64,000 nt of DNA from Bacteroidales bacterium (lineage in GTDB: Bacteria > Bacteroidota > Bacteroidia > Bacteroidales > UBA7332). The stretch lies in NCBI GenBank assembly GCA_028687995.1, contig JAQTZA010000003.1:1-64000 (forward strand), read 5' to 3'. The notes below the pieces were generated by a model that had not been told where the DNA came from, made no database searches, and saw only the letters and a list, made by a program, of their open reading frames with translations. The translations under genes were made by a program, and so were the position numbers. Positions 54,084 to 63,739 of the stretch are shown one piece after another. How positions within the stretch are numbered: the stretch's first letter is position 1; every line of letters starts with the position of its first letter.

Positions 54084-54896
54084 TTAAATTTGTTTGAGCA
54101 ACTCTTTCATTATCAGCGTCATTTTTGGTTGAGCGCTGTTGGCGGCTTCGAGCACCTCTTCGTGCGAAACCTCCACGGGTTTTCCGTCATACCACATGTC
54201 GGTGATAATTGAGACCGCAAAAACCTCCATATCGCCGTGTTTTGCTACAATTACTTCTGGCACAGTTGACATTCCAACAGCGTCACCACCGATGATATGG
54301 AAATATTTATATTCTGCTGGTGTTTCGAACGTCGGTCCTTGCGAACCAATGTAAACTCCTTTTTGAACTTTGATATTGTTAGCAGCAGCAATCTCTTCCG
54401 CCATTTTCAAAAATTTCTTCGAATAAGTATCGTGCATATCGAGGAAACGAACACCAAGTTCTTTGTAATTTTTGCCACGCAACGGATGCTCTGGAAAAAG
54501 GTTGATATGGTCGTTTATCAACATGATATCGCCCACGACGAAATCAGGATTCATACCGCCTGCCGCATTAGATACGAATAGATTGTTGATGCCAATGGCT
54601 TTCATAACGCGAACAGGAAATGTCACTTTTTTCATGTCGTAACCTTCGTAGTAGTGGAATCGACCTTGCATCGCTAATATCTCTTTTCCTCCTAATTTTC
54701 CGAATATGAGTTTTCCACTGTGTCCTTCTACAGTCGATACAGGGAAATTTGGAATTTGCTCGTAAGGTATCTCTTGTTTATCTTCGATGTGATTCACTAA
54801 TTCTCCTAATCCAGAACCTAAAATAATAGCGGTTTTGGGAGCTGATTTAACTACGCTCTTCAGATAGTTTGCTGTTTCGTTGATGAGTTCTAACAT
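54084..54896 (-). CDS. punA: Purine nucleoside phosphorylase
   Basis: About 270 residues from the ATG at 54896 (MLELINETANYLK); ATGs at 54902 and 54923 are also in frame. The trimeric PNP signature is clear: ILGSGLGELV, VEGHSGKLIFG, MQGRFHYYEGY, FVSNAAGGMNP, GPTFETPAEY and GMSTVPEVI, with Glu and Asn positions matching the guanine/hypoxanthine pocket of low-molecular-mass PNPs. It splits purine nucleosides with phosphate to base and ribose-1-phosphate. With any of these starts the gene overlaps the 3' end of lpxK by 50-77 bp, which suggests translational coupling. The exact start is uncertain. Confidence 0.93.
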   Translation of the reverse strand: MLELINETANYLKSVVKSAPKTAIILGSGLGELVNHIEDKQEIPYEQIPNFPVSTVEGHSGKLIFGKLGGKEILAMQGRFHYYEGYDMKKVTFPVRVMKAIGINNLFVSNAAGGMNPDFVVGDIMLINDHINLFPEHPLRGKNYKELGVRFLDMHDTYSKKFLKMAEEIAAANNIKVQKGVYIGSQGPTFETPAEYKYFHIIGGDAVGMSTVPEVIVAKHGDMEVFAVSIITDMWYDGKPVEVSHEEVLEAANSAQPKMTLIMKELLKQI

Positions 54897-55962
54897 ATTC
54901 ATAAATTTTTTCGTTGAATTCAATTCGTTTGTTTTCTAAAAATTTTATCTCAATTCGCAGATAGAAAATAGACTTTTTAAGTGATTCACTCAGATATGGA
55001 GATTGTTGAAGTCGTACCGCATCTTTTTCGGTGACCAAAATCATCTTTTCAGGTGATTTTATTTGATTGAACGTTTGCTCAATTAAGTCCAAATCTTTCT
55101 TTTCGAAATTATGATGATCTGGAAATTTAATCTCTTCGAGTCGATCTACATAATTTAATAAATCTGTGACCAATTTTCGTGTTGAAGCTATTCCAGTGAC
55201 CAAAAGAACAGTTTCTGTTTTTTTATTGATATCAGATAATCGACGACCAAATGCCAATCCTCCAGCAAAAAGAGGAATCATATCGCCATAATGTATTGAG
55301 GAAAAGAAGAGAGACTGGTGTGGTCGTGGCTCTAAGTATTTTGATGTAATGCGAATGTCCATCGGTTTCGTATCCACAGGGCACTTGGTCACAATCATAA
55401 TGTTTGATCGCTCTTTTGCCCAAAGTGGTTCACGTAATCTTCCTGCCGGCAATAATTTATCTTCGTATATTTTACGATTATAATCCATCAAAAGGATAGA
55501 TAATCCTGGTTTGACATATCGATGTTGAAAAGCATCATCAAGTATTACCACATCCAGCTTGGGATTCATATCCATCAACGTACGAATGCCAATTCGACGA
55601 TCTTCACAAACCGCCACCATGATGTTTGAAAATTTTTGTTTAATCTGGAATGGTTCGTCCCCAATTTCTTTTACAAGCGTATCTTTATTGGCTAAAACAA
55701 AGCCTTGAGTTTCTCGTTTATAACCACGACTCAAGACTGCTACTGTATATTTTTTATGCAAAATAGAGACCAAATACTCGGTGTGAGGTGTTTTTCCTGT
55801 TCCACCAACGGTAAGATTTCCCACACAAATGACAGGAATGTCAAACGATTCGGATTTCAGAATACCCCAATCAAAGAGTTTGTTGCGCACATCGACCACT
55901 AACCCAAAAAGAAAGGAAAGTGGGAGGAGTGCGTTATTTATTTTTGGTGATTCTTCGTGCAT
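54847..55962 (-). CDS. lpxK: Tetraacyldisaccharide 4'-kinase (lipid A synthesis)
   Basis: A protein of 371 residues. A hydrophobic N-terminal segment (NALLPLSFLFGLVVDVRNKLF) anchors it at the inner membrane. The family P-loop VGNLTVGGTGKTPHTEYL follows, then VLSRGYKRETQGF, GDEPFQIKQKF, VILDDAFQHRYVKPGL and LLPAGRLREP. It adds the 4'-phosphate to the lipid A precursor disaccharide. It begins 9 bp after sppA and its 3' end overlaps the next gene. Placement among unrelated housekeeping genes resembles the lpxK-punA-thiL clusters common in Bacteroidales (from general knowledge). Confidence 0.94.
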   Translation of the reverse strand: MHEESPKINNALLPLSFLFGLVVDVRNKLFDWGILKSESFDIPVICVGNLTVGGTGKTPHTEYLVSILHKKYTVAVLSRGYKRETQGFVLANKDTLVKEIGDEPFQIKQKFSNIMVAVCEDRRIGIRTLMDMNPKLDVVILDDAFQHRYVKPGLSILLMDYNRKIYEDKLLPAGRLREPLWAKERSNIMIVTKCPVDTKPMDIRITSKYLEPRPHQSLFFSSIHYGDMIPLFAGGLAFGRRLSDINKKTETVLLVTGIASTRKLVTDLLNYVDRLEEIKFPDHHNFEKKDLDLIEQTFNQIKSPEKMILVTEKDAVRLQQSPYLSESLKKSIFYLRIEIKFLENKRIEFNEKIYEYVRTHQRNSKLSEERS

Positions 55963-55971
55963 TTATTTGAT

Positions 55972-57726
55972 TTATTCGATGTTCATCACAAACGGAATAC
56001 GTGCCTGAACCGGATTTTGATGTTCTAAGTTTTTAAGCGTGATGTAATATTTGAAACTCTCTCCAAAATATAATTTTGCGAGTGCTGTAGAAGTTTCTGC
56101 TGATATGTCCTCCATAATTTTCTCATAAAATTCTTTCTTTCGAGGATAATCCTCCACCCGATAATTTTTCAGTTTTGCTTTTTTAACGGCTAATTTAATA
56201 GCGGTTTGAATGCCTCCTAGCTTATCGACCAATCCTATTTGAAGAGCTTTTTCTCCAGTCCACACATGACCTTGGGCTACGGTTTCAATTTTCTCTTTGG
56301 TCACTTTTCTACCATCGGCACAGCGCGTTACAAACAAATCGTACCCTCTCTCGATAAATGATTGAAACAACATTTTTTCATCCGCTCGCATCGCGTGATT
56401 CACGCTGGGCGTATTAGCAAATTTATTAGTAGAGACTTCATCAAACGTAATTCCTAATTTATCAGTAAGTTTACTCACATTAGGTAACATTCCGAAAATT
56501 CCGATAGAACCAGTAATGGTAGTGGGTTGTGCTACGATGGCCGTCGCGGGACAAGAGATATAATATCCACCAGAGGCAGCATAATCACCCATCGAAACAA
56601 TCACAGGTTTTGTTTTATTGATTTCTGCTATTTCGTGCCATATTTGTTCAGAGCCAAATGCGCTTCCACCAGGAGAATTTACTCTCAAAACAACTGCTTT
56701 CACAGTAGAGTCTTTTTTGATTTTTGCCAACTCTTTCGATAGTTTCTCGCTGTTGACGCCGTCACTCGATCCATCATCGATACCGCCAGCAGCGTAAACC
56801 ATGGCTACAATATCATTTGCGTCATTCGATGGTGTTTCTATTTTCTGAATATCAGTCACAGAAACCAATCCATTTTCTTCTTTTTCGATATCAGACTTTG
56901 CCATTTTCTGAATGTGACTCCAAAGATCAGAACGATACAGTACTTTATCGGCAAATTTCATTTTAACAATGTTTTCTGTCGATGAAAACATCATTCCTTG
57001 GTCGGCATAACTTTTGAGACTATCTACCGAAATCTTTCTTCCATTCGAAACAGAAATTAGAATATGATCCCAAAGCCCATTCATATATTCTGTTACTTGA
57101 GCGCGGTTGGCGTCACTCATTTTCTCATTTGTAAAAGGTTCGACAGCCGATTTGTAGGTGCCAACTTTGAAAATCTGCATCTCAATTCCGAGTTTATCGA
57201 GTGCATTTTTGAAGAACATCGGTTCACCACCTAATCCCCTGAAATCGATTGTACCTACAGGATTGATGAAAATCGAATCGGCGACGCTTGCCAAGAAATA
57301 CTCTTTTTGAGAGTACATATTACTGTATGCTGCGATAAATTTTCCTGATTTTTTGAACTCTTTCAGGCGTTCTCTAATCTCTTCGTAAGTGGCAAGTCCA
57401 GCATTCGAAAAGTTGAAATCTAAAAAGATACCTTTGATGTCTGCCTGATTTTCGGCTTTGTCGATTGCCGATAAAATATCGTCCAATCCTTGTGCCTGTA
57501 CTTTGTAGTCAGAAAAAATCTCGCCGAATGGATTTTGTTCCGATCGTTCCACGATTTCACCCTTCAGTTCGATATGAAGAACTGAAGTGGGTTTTAATGT
57601 GAAAGTCTTTTCTTCAGTTTGCGAAATAATGGCAATTATAGCAAATAAAGAGAGGCTAAAAATCACAGTAATAGCCATAAAAACGCCCAAAGCGCTAGCA
57701 AAAGCAAATTTGAAAAACTGTTTCAT
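55972..57726 (-). CDS. sppA: Signal peptide peptidase SppA (67-kDa type)
   Basis: A protein of 584 residues with an N-terminal membrane anchor (LGVFMAITVIFSLSLFAIIAIIS). It has two tandem ClpP-like/S49 domains: the N-terminal one with the catalytic Lys in FKVGTYKSAVEPFTNEKMS, and the C-terminal one with VNSPGGSAFGSEQIW and the nucleophilic Ser in YAASGGYYISCPA. It degrades cleaved signal peptides in the inner membrane as a tetramer. The length fits the long two-domain form. It starts about 50 bp after the DUF4954 gene and leads into lpxK. Confidence 0.94.
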   Translation of the reverse strand: MKQFFKFAFASALGVFMAITVIFSLSLFAIIAIISQTEEKTFTLKPTSVLHIELKGEIVERSEQNPFGEIFSDYKVQAQGLDDILSAIDKAENQADIKGIFLDFNFSNAGLATYEEIRERLKEFKKSGKFIAAYSNMYSQKEYFLASVADSIFINPVGTIDFRGLGGEPMFFKNALDKLGIEMQIFKVGTYKSAVEPFTNEKMSDANRAQVTEYMNGLWDHILISVSNGRKISVDSLKSYADQGMMFSSTENIVKMKFADKVLYRSDLWSHIQKMAKSDIEKEENGLVSVTDIQKIETPSNDANDIVAMVYAAGGIDDGSSDGVNSEKLSKELAKIKKDSTVKAVVLRVNSPGGSAFGSEQIWHEIAEINKTKPVIVSMGDYAASGGYYISCPATAIVAQPTTITGSIGIFGMLPNVSKLTDKLGITFDEVSTNKFANTPSVNHAMRADEKMLFQSFIERGYDLFVTRCADGRKVTKEKIETVAQGHVWTGEKALQIGLVDKLGGIQTAIKLAVKKAKLKNYRVEDYPRKKEFYEKIMEDISAETSTALAKLYFGESFKYYITLKNLEHQNPVQARIPFVMNIE

Positions 57727-57777
57727 ACAGTATGTTTTTTTGAAGGGTTGAAGTTAATTCAAAATTTTCAAAGAGAG

Positions 57778-59763
57778 TTAATTTTTAAAGTGCGAAATCA
57801 CTTCAAGTGCTTGTTCTGCTATCTTTTTCTTAGCATTGGCCTCTTGATTTAGATTTTTCACCACAGAATGTTCATCAAATTTTCCACGCACGGCATCAAA
57901 ATCAGCCTTTCGCGTCGCTTCATTTCCATCTATTCCAGAACCTGTTGAGATGATAAATGCAAACTCTTTATGCGCATCATCTGCCAAATTTTGGTAGAAT
58001 AAATGAATTGATTGTGTATAATTTTGAATAAAGCGGATGAAATCTTGAATGGTAAATTCTTCGATTTTGTGACCAAATCGTTTTTCGAGTTGATTTACAA
58101 TCCAATTCCATTCGTACTCTTCAAAAAGCTGATGAATTGTATTAAACTCTAAATCTATTTCAGCCACGTCTGATATTACACCCTTTTCAATTCGAGTGAT
58201 TATTTCCTCTACCTTAAGCTGAGGAGCAATTAAACCAGAAACATCAATCCATTTATCAATTCCTTCTGTCTGTGTTGGCTTAAGAGTTTTGATAAGTTCT
58301 TCAAATGTGACCGAACTTGTTGTTGAAATCTTATCTAATAATTTTTCGCCTAAATATTTAGTCAATGTTATTTCATACAATCCGAGTCCTTTTCGCAGCG
58401 ATGAACCATTGATTTTTACTCCTTGATAATTGTAAATATCCGCTGTTAGACCTTGCTTGTTTTGCAGCGAACGTAGAACCTCAATAGCACGCAGAATTTT
58501 CTGAACGGTGTATGGTGTAAAAAGACTAGCATTGATTTTATCGAGTCGATTCGATGTTTTCAAGGTGTCTCGCGTTATCCATTTCTGAGCATCTCTGATA
58601 GTGCCAATATTGCGTAGTGTAGCTCCCGGAATTAAGTAAGTCTCTCCAGCATTATCAACTAAATAGGAGAATGGTAGTTCCGAGGTGTCTGCATGACTTT
58701 TGTGTCTTCCCATGACCAAAGAGAAAGCTCCCACGCGCGATGGCCAAAGAATATATGAGTCACTGGCGGTCTTACACCCGCGCTCCATTATTCCTTGATG
58801 CGATGGCCCAAGTCTGTAAAGATGATTACTTTGATTGGTTCCGCTACCAGCATTCATAAACGAATAATAACCGCCGATAAGCAGTGTTGATTTGTGGTGC
58901 GTGACGGTAAAAGGTCCTGCAAATGCTGCACACGCTTCACCGTGTTCACCTTGGCAATAGGTAAAAAACAAGGAATCGACTGCTGAGAAATAGTGCGCTA
59001 AATGTACCGCTTGCCCTACGAAACTATTGGTTACCGAAGCTCCAGATTCTACATTTGCACCAGCGGAAATGATGAAATTTTTCGCAATCACACCCTCTCC
59101 AACATAGCTCGGAGTTTCGGCGGTGCTATTGATAGATCCGTTTTCTAATCGGGTGACTCCAACCAAAGTAGAAGCATCTCCAAAATGAATATTTTTCAAA
59201 GTGCCACAGTTCGAAATGTCACAATCTGAACCAATCGAACCCATATTCGATGATACTTTTTTCGTGAAATCTGCTACCAGTTTCTTGAGTTGATCAATGA
59301 GAATTGGTTTGTGTCGATAAAGAGCTTGAAAATAGGCATTCTGTGCGGATAAATTATTGAAAATCGTCACTTCTCTGCCCCCAGTTTCATTCAAAACAGA
59401 GACATCCGTTCCATTTCCAAAGGAGCTTGTTCCTTCCACAAAAAGTTCTGAAATATTTCTGATTCTACTATTTTCGCCGATAGAATAGTTGGCTATATAG
59501 GCATTTTCAATCAAAATATTATCACTTAGAATGCAATTATGCAAAGTTGAATGAGAAATACCAGCGTGTTTTTGCACGCCGCCAGAAAGAGAAATTGATT
59601 TTTCGAACATCCCAAAAACCATTTTTCCAGAAAATGTTGAACTTAGAATGTTATTTGGTGAGAAATTTTCACAAACAGAAATCAACGACCAATCTGTGGA
59701 TGAACAGCCTTGGAACTCCAGTTGCTTTATTTCTCCTTGTGTGAGGGGTCTGTGTGAATGCAT
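57778..59763 (-). CDS. DUF4954 family protein with left-handed beta-helix
   Basis: A protein of 661 residues that I recognise as DUF4954, a conserved Bacteroidetes (and spirochaete) family. The first ~330 residues read like hexapeptide turns of a left-handed beta-helix (NCILSDNILIENAYIANYSI, GVIAKNFIISAGANVESGAS), similar to UDP-sugar pyrophosphorylase or acyltransferase coils. It is followed by conserved His/Cys-rich stretches (YCQGEHGEACAAFAGPFTVTHH, GGYYSFMNAGSGTNQSNHLYR) and an alpha-helical C-terminus. No signal peptide is visible, so it is cytosolic. The function is unknown. It lies between hflX (29 bp) and sppA. Confidence 0.85.
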   Translation of the reverse strand: MHSHRPLTQGEIKQLEFQGCSSTDWSLISVCENFSPNNILSSTFSGKMVFGMFEKSISLSGGVQKHAGISHSTLHNCILSDNILIENAYIANYSIGENSRIRNISELFVEGTSSFGNGTDVSVLNETGGREVTIFNNLSAQNAYFQALYRHKPILIDQLKKLVADFTKKVSSNMGSIGSDCDISNCGTLKNIHFGDASTLVGVTRLENGSINSTAETPSYVGEGVIAKNFIISAGANVESGASVTNSFVGQAVHLAHYFSAVDSLFFTYCQGEHGEACAAFAGPFTVTHHKSTLLIGGYYSFMNAGSGTNQSNHLYRLGPSHQGIMERGCKTASDSYILWPSRVGAFSLVMGRHKSHADTSELPFSYLVDNAGETYLIPGATLRNIGTIRDAQKWITRDTLKTSNRLDKINASLFTPYTVQKILRAIEVLRSLQNKQGLTADIYNYQGVKINGSSLRKGLGLYEITLTKYLGEKLLDKISTTSSVTFEELIKTLKPTQTEGIDKWIDVSGLIAPQLKVEEIITRIEKGVISDVAEIDLEFNTIHQLFEEYEWNWIVNQLEKRFGHKIEEFTIQDFIRFIQNYTQSIHLFYQNLADDAHKEFAFIISTGSGIDGNEATRKADFDAVRGKFDEHSVVKNLNQEANAKKKIAEQALEVISHFKN

Positions 59764-59792
59764 CTTAAAACTAATTTGTGTGTGATGATAGT

Positions 59793-61013
59793 TTAAAGCT
59801 CTTCTTCTGTGTATTTTTGAAATAGAAAATCGTTGTACGGATAGCGATCGATGTGAATCGCTTTCACTCGCTCGTAAAGCATTTCTTTCAGTTCATCGAT
59901 GTTGATTTTTTCTTTTGCGGAAATAAAGATGCAGTTGTCGTGTAGATTTGCAAACCATGATTTTTGCAATTCATCGAGTGTGATATTTTCACGTTTTATC
60001 GGTGTCAAATCATCTTCGTCTTTCTGCACATGCGAAAAAGCATCCACTTTGTTGAAAATTATAATGACAGGCTTTTCGGCTGAAGCACACACGTCGTGCA
60101 ACGTCTGTTTCACCACCTCCAGTTGCTCTTCGAATGCCGCATGCGAAATGTCTACCACGTGCAGCAGCAAGTCGGCTTCGCGCACCTCGTCGAGTGTCGA
60201 TTTGAACGACTCCACCAAGTGAGTGGGCAGTTTTCGGATAAAACCAACGGTGTCAGTCAGCAGAAATGGAAGATTATCCACAATCACTTTACGCACCGTG
60301 GTGTCGAGCGTAGCAAACAGCTTATTTTCGGCAAAAACCTCCGATTTCGAGAGCAAATTCATCAGCGTAGATTTACCCACGTTGGTGTAGCCAACCAATG
60401 CCACGCGCACCATTTTCCCGCGGTTTTTGCGTTGCGTTGCTTTCTGTTTGTCGATCGATTTGAGGTCTTCTTTCAGCTTGGCGATTTTATCGAGAATAAT
60501 CCGACGGTCGGTCTCAATTTGAGTTTCACCAGGGCCACGCATTCCGATTCCACCTCGCTGACGTTCCAAGTGAGTCCACAGACGAGTAAGACGCGGCAAA
60601 AGATATTGGTATTGAGCTAGTTCCACCTGAGTTTTAGCATTAGCAGATTGCGCTCTTTTGGCAAAAATATCGAGAATTAAACTTGTTCTATCTAAGATTT
60701 TAACTTGTAGTTCGGCTTCGATGTTTTTTAGCTGCTTGGGCGATAAATCGTCGTCAAAAATCACCAATCCAATCTCATTATCTTCGATGTATGCCTTGAT
60801 TTCCTGCAACTTACCTGTGCCAACGAAAGTCACAGGATGTGGACAATCCAATCGCTGTGTAAATCGTTTGACCGGTACTGCGCCTGCTGTATCAGCCAAG
60901 AAATCGAGTTCATCAAGGTATTCGTTCGATTTCAGTTCGTTTTGTTGTGGGGTAATGAGGCCAACCAAAACCGTTCTCTCGGTCTCATTCTTTGTTATAA
61001 TAAATTCTTTCAT
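59793..61013 (-). CDS. hflX: GTPase HflX
   Basis: A protein of 406 residues. The N-terminal HflX domain (ELDFLADTAGAVPVKRFTQR, FVGTGKLQEIKAYI, DDDLSPKQLKNIE) and helical linker (RLTRLWTHLERQRGGIGMRGPGETQIE) precede the G domain. The G domain has G1 GYTNVGKSTLMN, G3 LTDTVGFIRKLP and G4 NKVD. HflX binds the 50S ribosome and splits stalled or hibernating 70S ribosomes, including during heat stress. It follows prfC, another translation factor, in the same cluster. The C-terminus is short, as in many Bacteroidetes homologues. Confidence 0.95.
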   Translation of the reverse strand: MKEFIITKNETERTVLVGLITPQQNELKSNEYLDELDFLADTAGAVPVKRFTQRLDCPHPVTFVGTGKLQEIKAYIEDNEIGLVIFDDDLSPKQLKNIEAELQVKILDRTSLILDIFAKRAQSANAKTQVELAQYQYLLPRLTRLWTHLERQRGGIGMRGPGETQIETDRRIILDKIAKLKEDLKSIDKQKATQRKNRGKMVRVALVGYTNVGKSTLMNLLSKSEVFAENKLFATLDTTVRKVIVDNLPFLLTDTVGFIRKLPTHLVESFKSTLDEVREADLLLHVVDISHAAFEEQLEVVKQTLHDVCASAEKPVIIIFNKVDAFSHVQKDEDDLTPIKRENITLDELQKSWFANLHDNCIFISAKEKINIDELKEMLYERVKAIHIDRYPYNDFLFQKYTEEEL

Positions 61014-61158
61014 TCAGTGTCAATTCCCTTTATGGGATACAAATATAGTGAAATTGCTTGCAAATGAACCCTTTATAAATCAAAAACTTAAAGGGCACAA
61101 AAGGCCTTTCTCCTGAATGATGAAAGACATTTTGGCGTAATAATATTTTTCTTTACGA

Positions 61159-62736
61159 TTAAAACTCCGAAGTGAAGTGGAACCTAATTTTCTTGAAATC
61201 GTTTTGCGCCATCATCAGCACATAGCTCGAATCGGCGAGGAATACATCGCGACCCTCTTTGTCTTTTGCCATAAACTGATGTTTCCGTTTCTTGAAATTG
61301 TCGAGTTCAGCAGCGTCGTCACTCTCGATCCAGCAGGCTTTGTAGAGGCTGATGGGTTCCCAGCGGCATTGCGCATTGTATTCGTTCAGCAGACGGTATT
61401 GAATTACCTCAAATTGGAGCTGACCAACCGTTCCGATAATCTTCCGACCGTTGAATTGGTTCGTAAACAACTGCGCCACGCCTTCGTCCATCAACTGATC
61501 GATGCCTTTGTTGAGTTGCTTGGTCTTCATCGGATCGGCGTTGTCGATGTACTTAAACATCTCGGGAGAGAAGCTCGGCAAACCTTTGAAGTGCAGCTCT
61601 TCACCACCAGTCAGCGTGTCACCGATTTTGAAGTTGCCGGTGTCGGGCAGACCCACGATATCGCCGGGATAAGCCTCATCCACAATCGATTTCTTTTGTG
61701 CCATAAAGGCCGTTGGACTCGAAAAGCGCATCTGTTTGCCGTGCCGAACGTGCTTGTAGTTTTCGTTTCTTACGAATTTTCCCGAACAAACCTTCACAAA
61801 AGCGATACAGCTTCGGTGGTTGGGGTCCATGTTGGCGTGAATCTTGAAGATAAAACCCGAAAATTGTTCCTCTTCGGGTTTGACTTCACGCTCGATTGCG
61901 TGGATCGGTTGAGGCGACGGTGCAATTTTGCAGAAGCAATCCAACAACTCTTTCACACCGAAATTATTCAATGCAGAACCAAAAAACACAGGCGCTAATT
62001 GCCCTTTCAGATAAGTTTCTGTACTAAATTCAGAATAAACGCCTTCAATCAGCTCGATATCAGAACGGAGTTTTTCGGCATCGTCACCGATGTAGTTTTC
62101 TAGTTCGGGACTCGAAATATCGCTGAAGTTCACCGACTCGGTCACCACCTGTTTGTTAGGAGTATAAAGGTCGAGTTTTTGTTCGAAAATATTGTAAACG
62201 CCTTTGAATCGCTGTCCGATGTTGATTGGCCAACTGAGCGGACGGACCGAAATGTTGAGTTCAGCTTCCACTTCGTCGAGCAGTTCGAATGGGTCTTTCC
62301 CTTCGCGGTCCATTTTGTTGATAAAGACAATCACCGGCGTGTGGCGCATACGGCAAACTTCCATCAGTTTACGCGTCTGAGCTTCCACCCCTTTGGCAGC
62401 ATCCACCACGATGATAACACTATCAACAGCCGTCAGCGTGCGGAAAGTATCTTCTGCAAAATCCTGGTGACCTGGCGTGTCGAGAATGTTTACCTTGCAG
62501 CCATTGTATTCGAAAGCCATCACGGAGGTCGCAACCGAAATTCCGCGCTGTTTCTCGATTTCCATCCAGTCGGATGTGGCTGTCTTCTTGATTTTGTTCG
62601 ATTTCACCGCACCAGCCACGTGAATCGCTCCCCCAAAAAGCAACAGTTTCTCGGTCAGAGTCGTTTTCCCCGCATCGGGGTGACTGATAATGGCGAAGGT
62701 TCGCCTTCTTTGTATTTCTTCTTCTAATTCGGTCAT
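61159..62736 (-). CDS. prfC: Peptide chain release factor 3
   Basis: A protein of 525 residues, a translational GTPase. G1 is [19 protein letters not shown], the switch region is [20 protein letters not shown]3 is [13 protein letters not shown] and G4 is [10 protein letters not shown]. The domain II and III features ([48 protein letters not shown]) separate RF3 from EF-G and TypA. It uses GTP to recycle RF1/RF2 from the ribosome after peptide release. It is 94 bp downstream of rfbD, across a short-repeat region, and 145 bp upstream of hflX. Local GC is higher than in the PUL genes, as expected for a translation factor. Confidence 0.96.
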   Translation of the reverse strand: MTELEEEIQRRRTFAIISHPDAGKTTLTEKLLLFGGAIHVAGAVKSNKIKKTATSDWMEIEKQRGISVATSVMAFEYNGCKVNILDTPGHQDFAEDTFRTLTAVDSVIIVVDAAKGVEAQTRKLMEVCRMRHTPVIVFINKMDREGKDPFELLDEVEAELNISVRPLSWPINIGQRFKGVYNIFEQKLDLYTPNKQVVTESVNFSDISSPELENYIGDDAEKLRSDIELIEGVYSEFSTETYLKGQLAPVFFGSALNNFGVKELLDCFCKIAPSPQPIHAIEREVKPEEEQFSGFIFKIHANMDPNHRSCIAFVKVCSGKFVRNENYKHVRHGKQMRFSSPTAFMAQKKSIVDEAYPGDIVGLPDTGNFKIGDTLTGGEELHFKGLPSFSPEMFKYIDNADPMKTKQLNKGIDQLMDEGVAQLFTNQFNGRKIIGTVGQLQFEVIQYRLLNEYNAQCRWEPISLYKACWIESDDAAELDNFKKRKHQFMAKDKEGRDVFLADSSYVLMMAQNDFKKIRFHFTSEF

Positions 62737-62742
62737 AAAAAA

Positions 62743-62827
62743 GTTGTAAGTCGTAAGTTGTAAGTCGTAAGTTTGCCTGTAACTTCTTTAGCGAAGCGGT
62801 AACTTCTTCTAACTCCTTTAACTTCTT
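62743..62827. repeat. Short tandem repeats between rfbD and prfC
   Basis: GTTGTAAGTCGTAA occurs twice head to tail (62743-62756, 62757-62770). It is followed by three copies of TAACTTCTT at 62780, 62800 and 62819, about 20 bp apart. There is no ORF. Confidence 0.85.
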
Positions 62828-62830
62828 AAA

Positions 62831-63694
62831 TTAAAACAGTTTTGCCACGCACTCCGACAAGCTCTCTTCCCAATGTGGAATGGCAATACCGAAGGTGGTT
62901 TTTATCTTTTTCTTGTTCAAAACGCTGTAATGCGGGCGTGCCGCAGGCGTTGGATAATCGGTTGTTTCTATTGGTTTCACTTCGCAATGGACGGCTGCCA
63001 TACGGTGGATTTTCTTCGCGAAATCGTACCAACTACACACGCCTTCGTTGGAGTAGTGATAGATGCCCGAAACCAACTCTTTTTCCTCAGCAAAAGCTGC
63101 AATTTTGAGCAATGCTTCTGCTAAATCAGCGGCATAAGTCGGTGTTCCGATTTGGTCGAAAATCACGCCCAGAGAATCGCGCTCATTACCGAGACGAATC
63201 ATCGTTTTTACGAAATTGTTAGCAAAACTGGAGTACAGCCACGAGGTGCGAACGATAGCAGCATCAGCGCAAACACGCATCAACTCCTGTTCGCCAGCCA
63301 ATTTCGATTCTCCGTAAACCGATTGCGGGCAAACGGCATCCTCTTCGGTGTATGGTTTAAAGTTCTGTCCGTTAAACACGTAGTCGGTCGAAACGTGAAT
63401 CACCGCTGCTCCGTGAGCTGTAGCCACTTCGCCGAGATTGCGCACCGCATCGCGATTGATTTTGTAGCACAATTCACTGTCAGTTTCAGCCTTATCGACA
63501 GCCGTGTAAGCCGCACAATTGATGATGTAGTTAATCTTGTTTTTCACCACAAAATCATTGATGGCTTCTTTGTTGCAAATGTCGAGTGTATCGGCATCGG
63601 TAAAGAAGTAGGCAAACTGTGGAAAGTATTCGGATGCGACTTTCAGTTCGCTACCCAATTGCCCGTAGGCTCCGGTGATAAGGATATTCTTCAT
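62831..63694 (-). CDS. rfbD: dTDP-4-dehydrorhamnose reductase
   Basis: A protein of 287 residues, an extended short-chain dehydrogenase. The NAD(P)-binding GAYGQLGSEL is at the start, then INCAAYTAVDKAETD, VSTDYVFNG, the catalytic YGESKLAGE (Tyr-x-x-x-Lys), and GTPTYAADLAEALLKI. RmlD/RfbD reduces dTDP-4-keto-L-rhamnose to dTDP-L-rhamnose for O-antigen and other surface glycans. The other rml genes are not here, which is a common arrangement in Bacteroidetes. It follows the DUF4924 gene by 45 bp and probably shares its transcript. Confidence 0.95.
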   Translation of the reverse strand: MKNILITGAYGQLGSELKVASEYFPQFAYFFTDADTLDICNKEAINDFVVKNKINYIINCAAYTAVDKAETDSELCYKINRDAVRNLGEVATAHGAAVIHVSTDYVFNGQNFKPYTEEDAVCPQSVYGESKLAGEQELMRVCADAAIVRTSWLYSSFANNFVKTMIRLGNERDSLGVIFDQIGTPTYAADLAEALLKIAAFAEEKELVSGIYHYSNEGVCSWYDFAKKIHRMAAVHCEVKPIETTDYPTPAARPHYSVLNKKKIKTTFGIAIPHWEESLSECVAKLF

Positions 63695-63739
63695 AAATTA
63701 ATTTTATTATTCCGTCAACTAAAGCAGACGGCAATTAAA

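Noticed and set aside
60096-60620. 174-codon plus-strand ORF inside hflX
   Set aside because: Antisense to the HflX G domain and composed of low-complexity translation; no family resemblance.
61177-61998. 273-codon plus-strand ORF inside prfC
   Set aside because: It is the exact antisense of a well-conserved RF3 reading frame, with no recognisable domain, and is typical of shadow frames in higher-GC genes.
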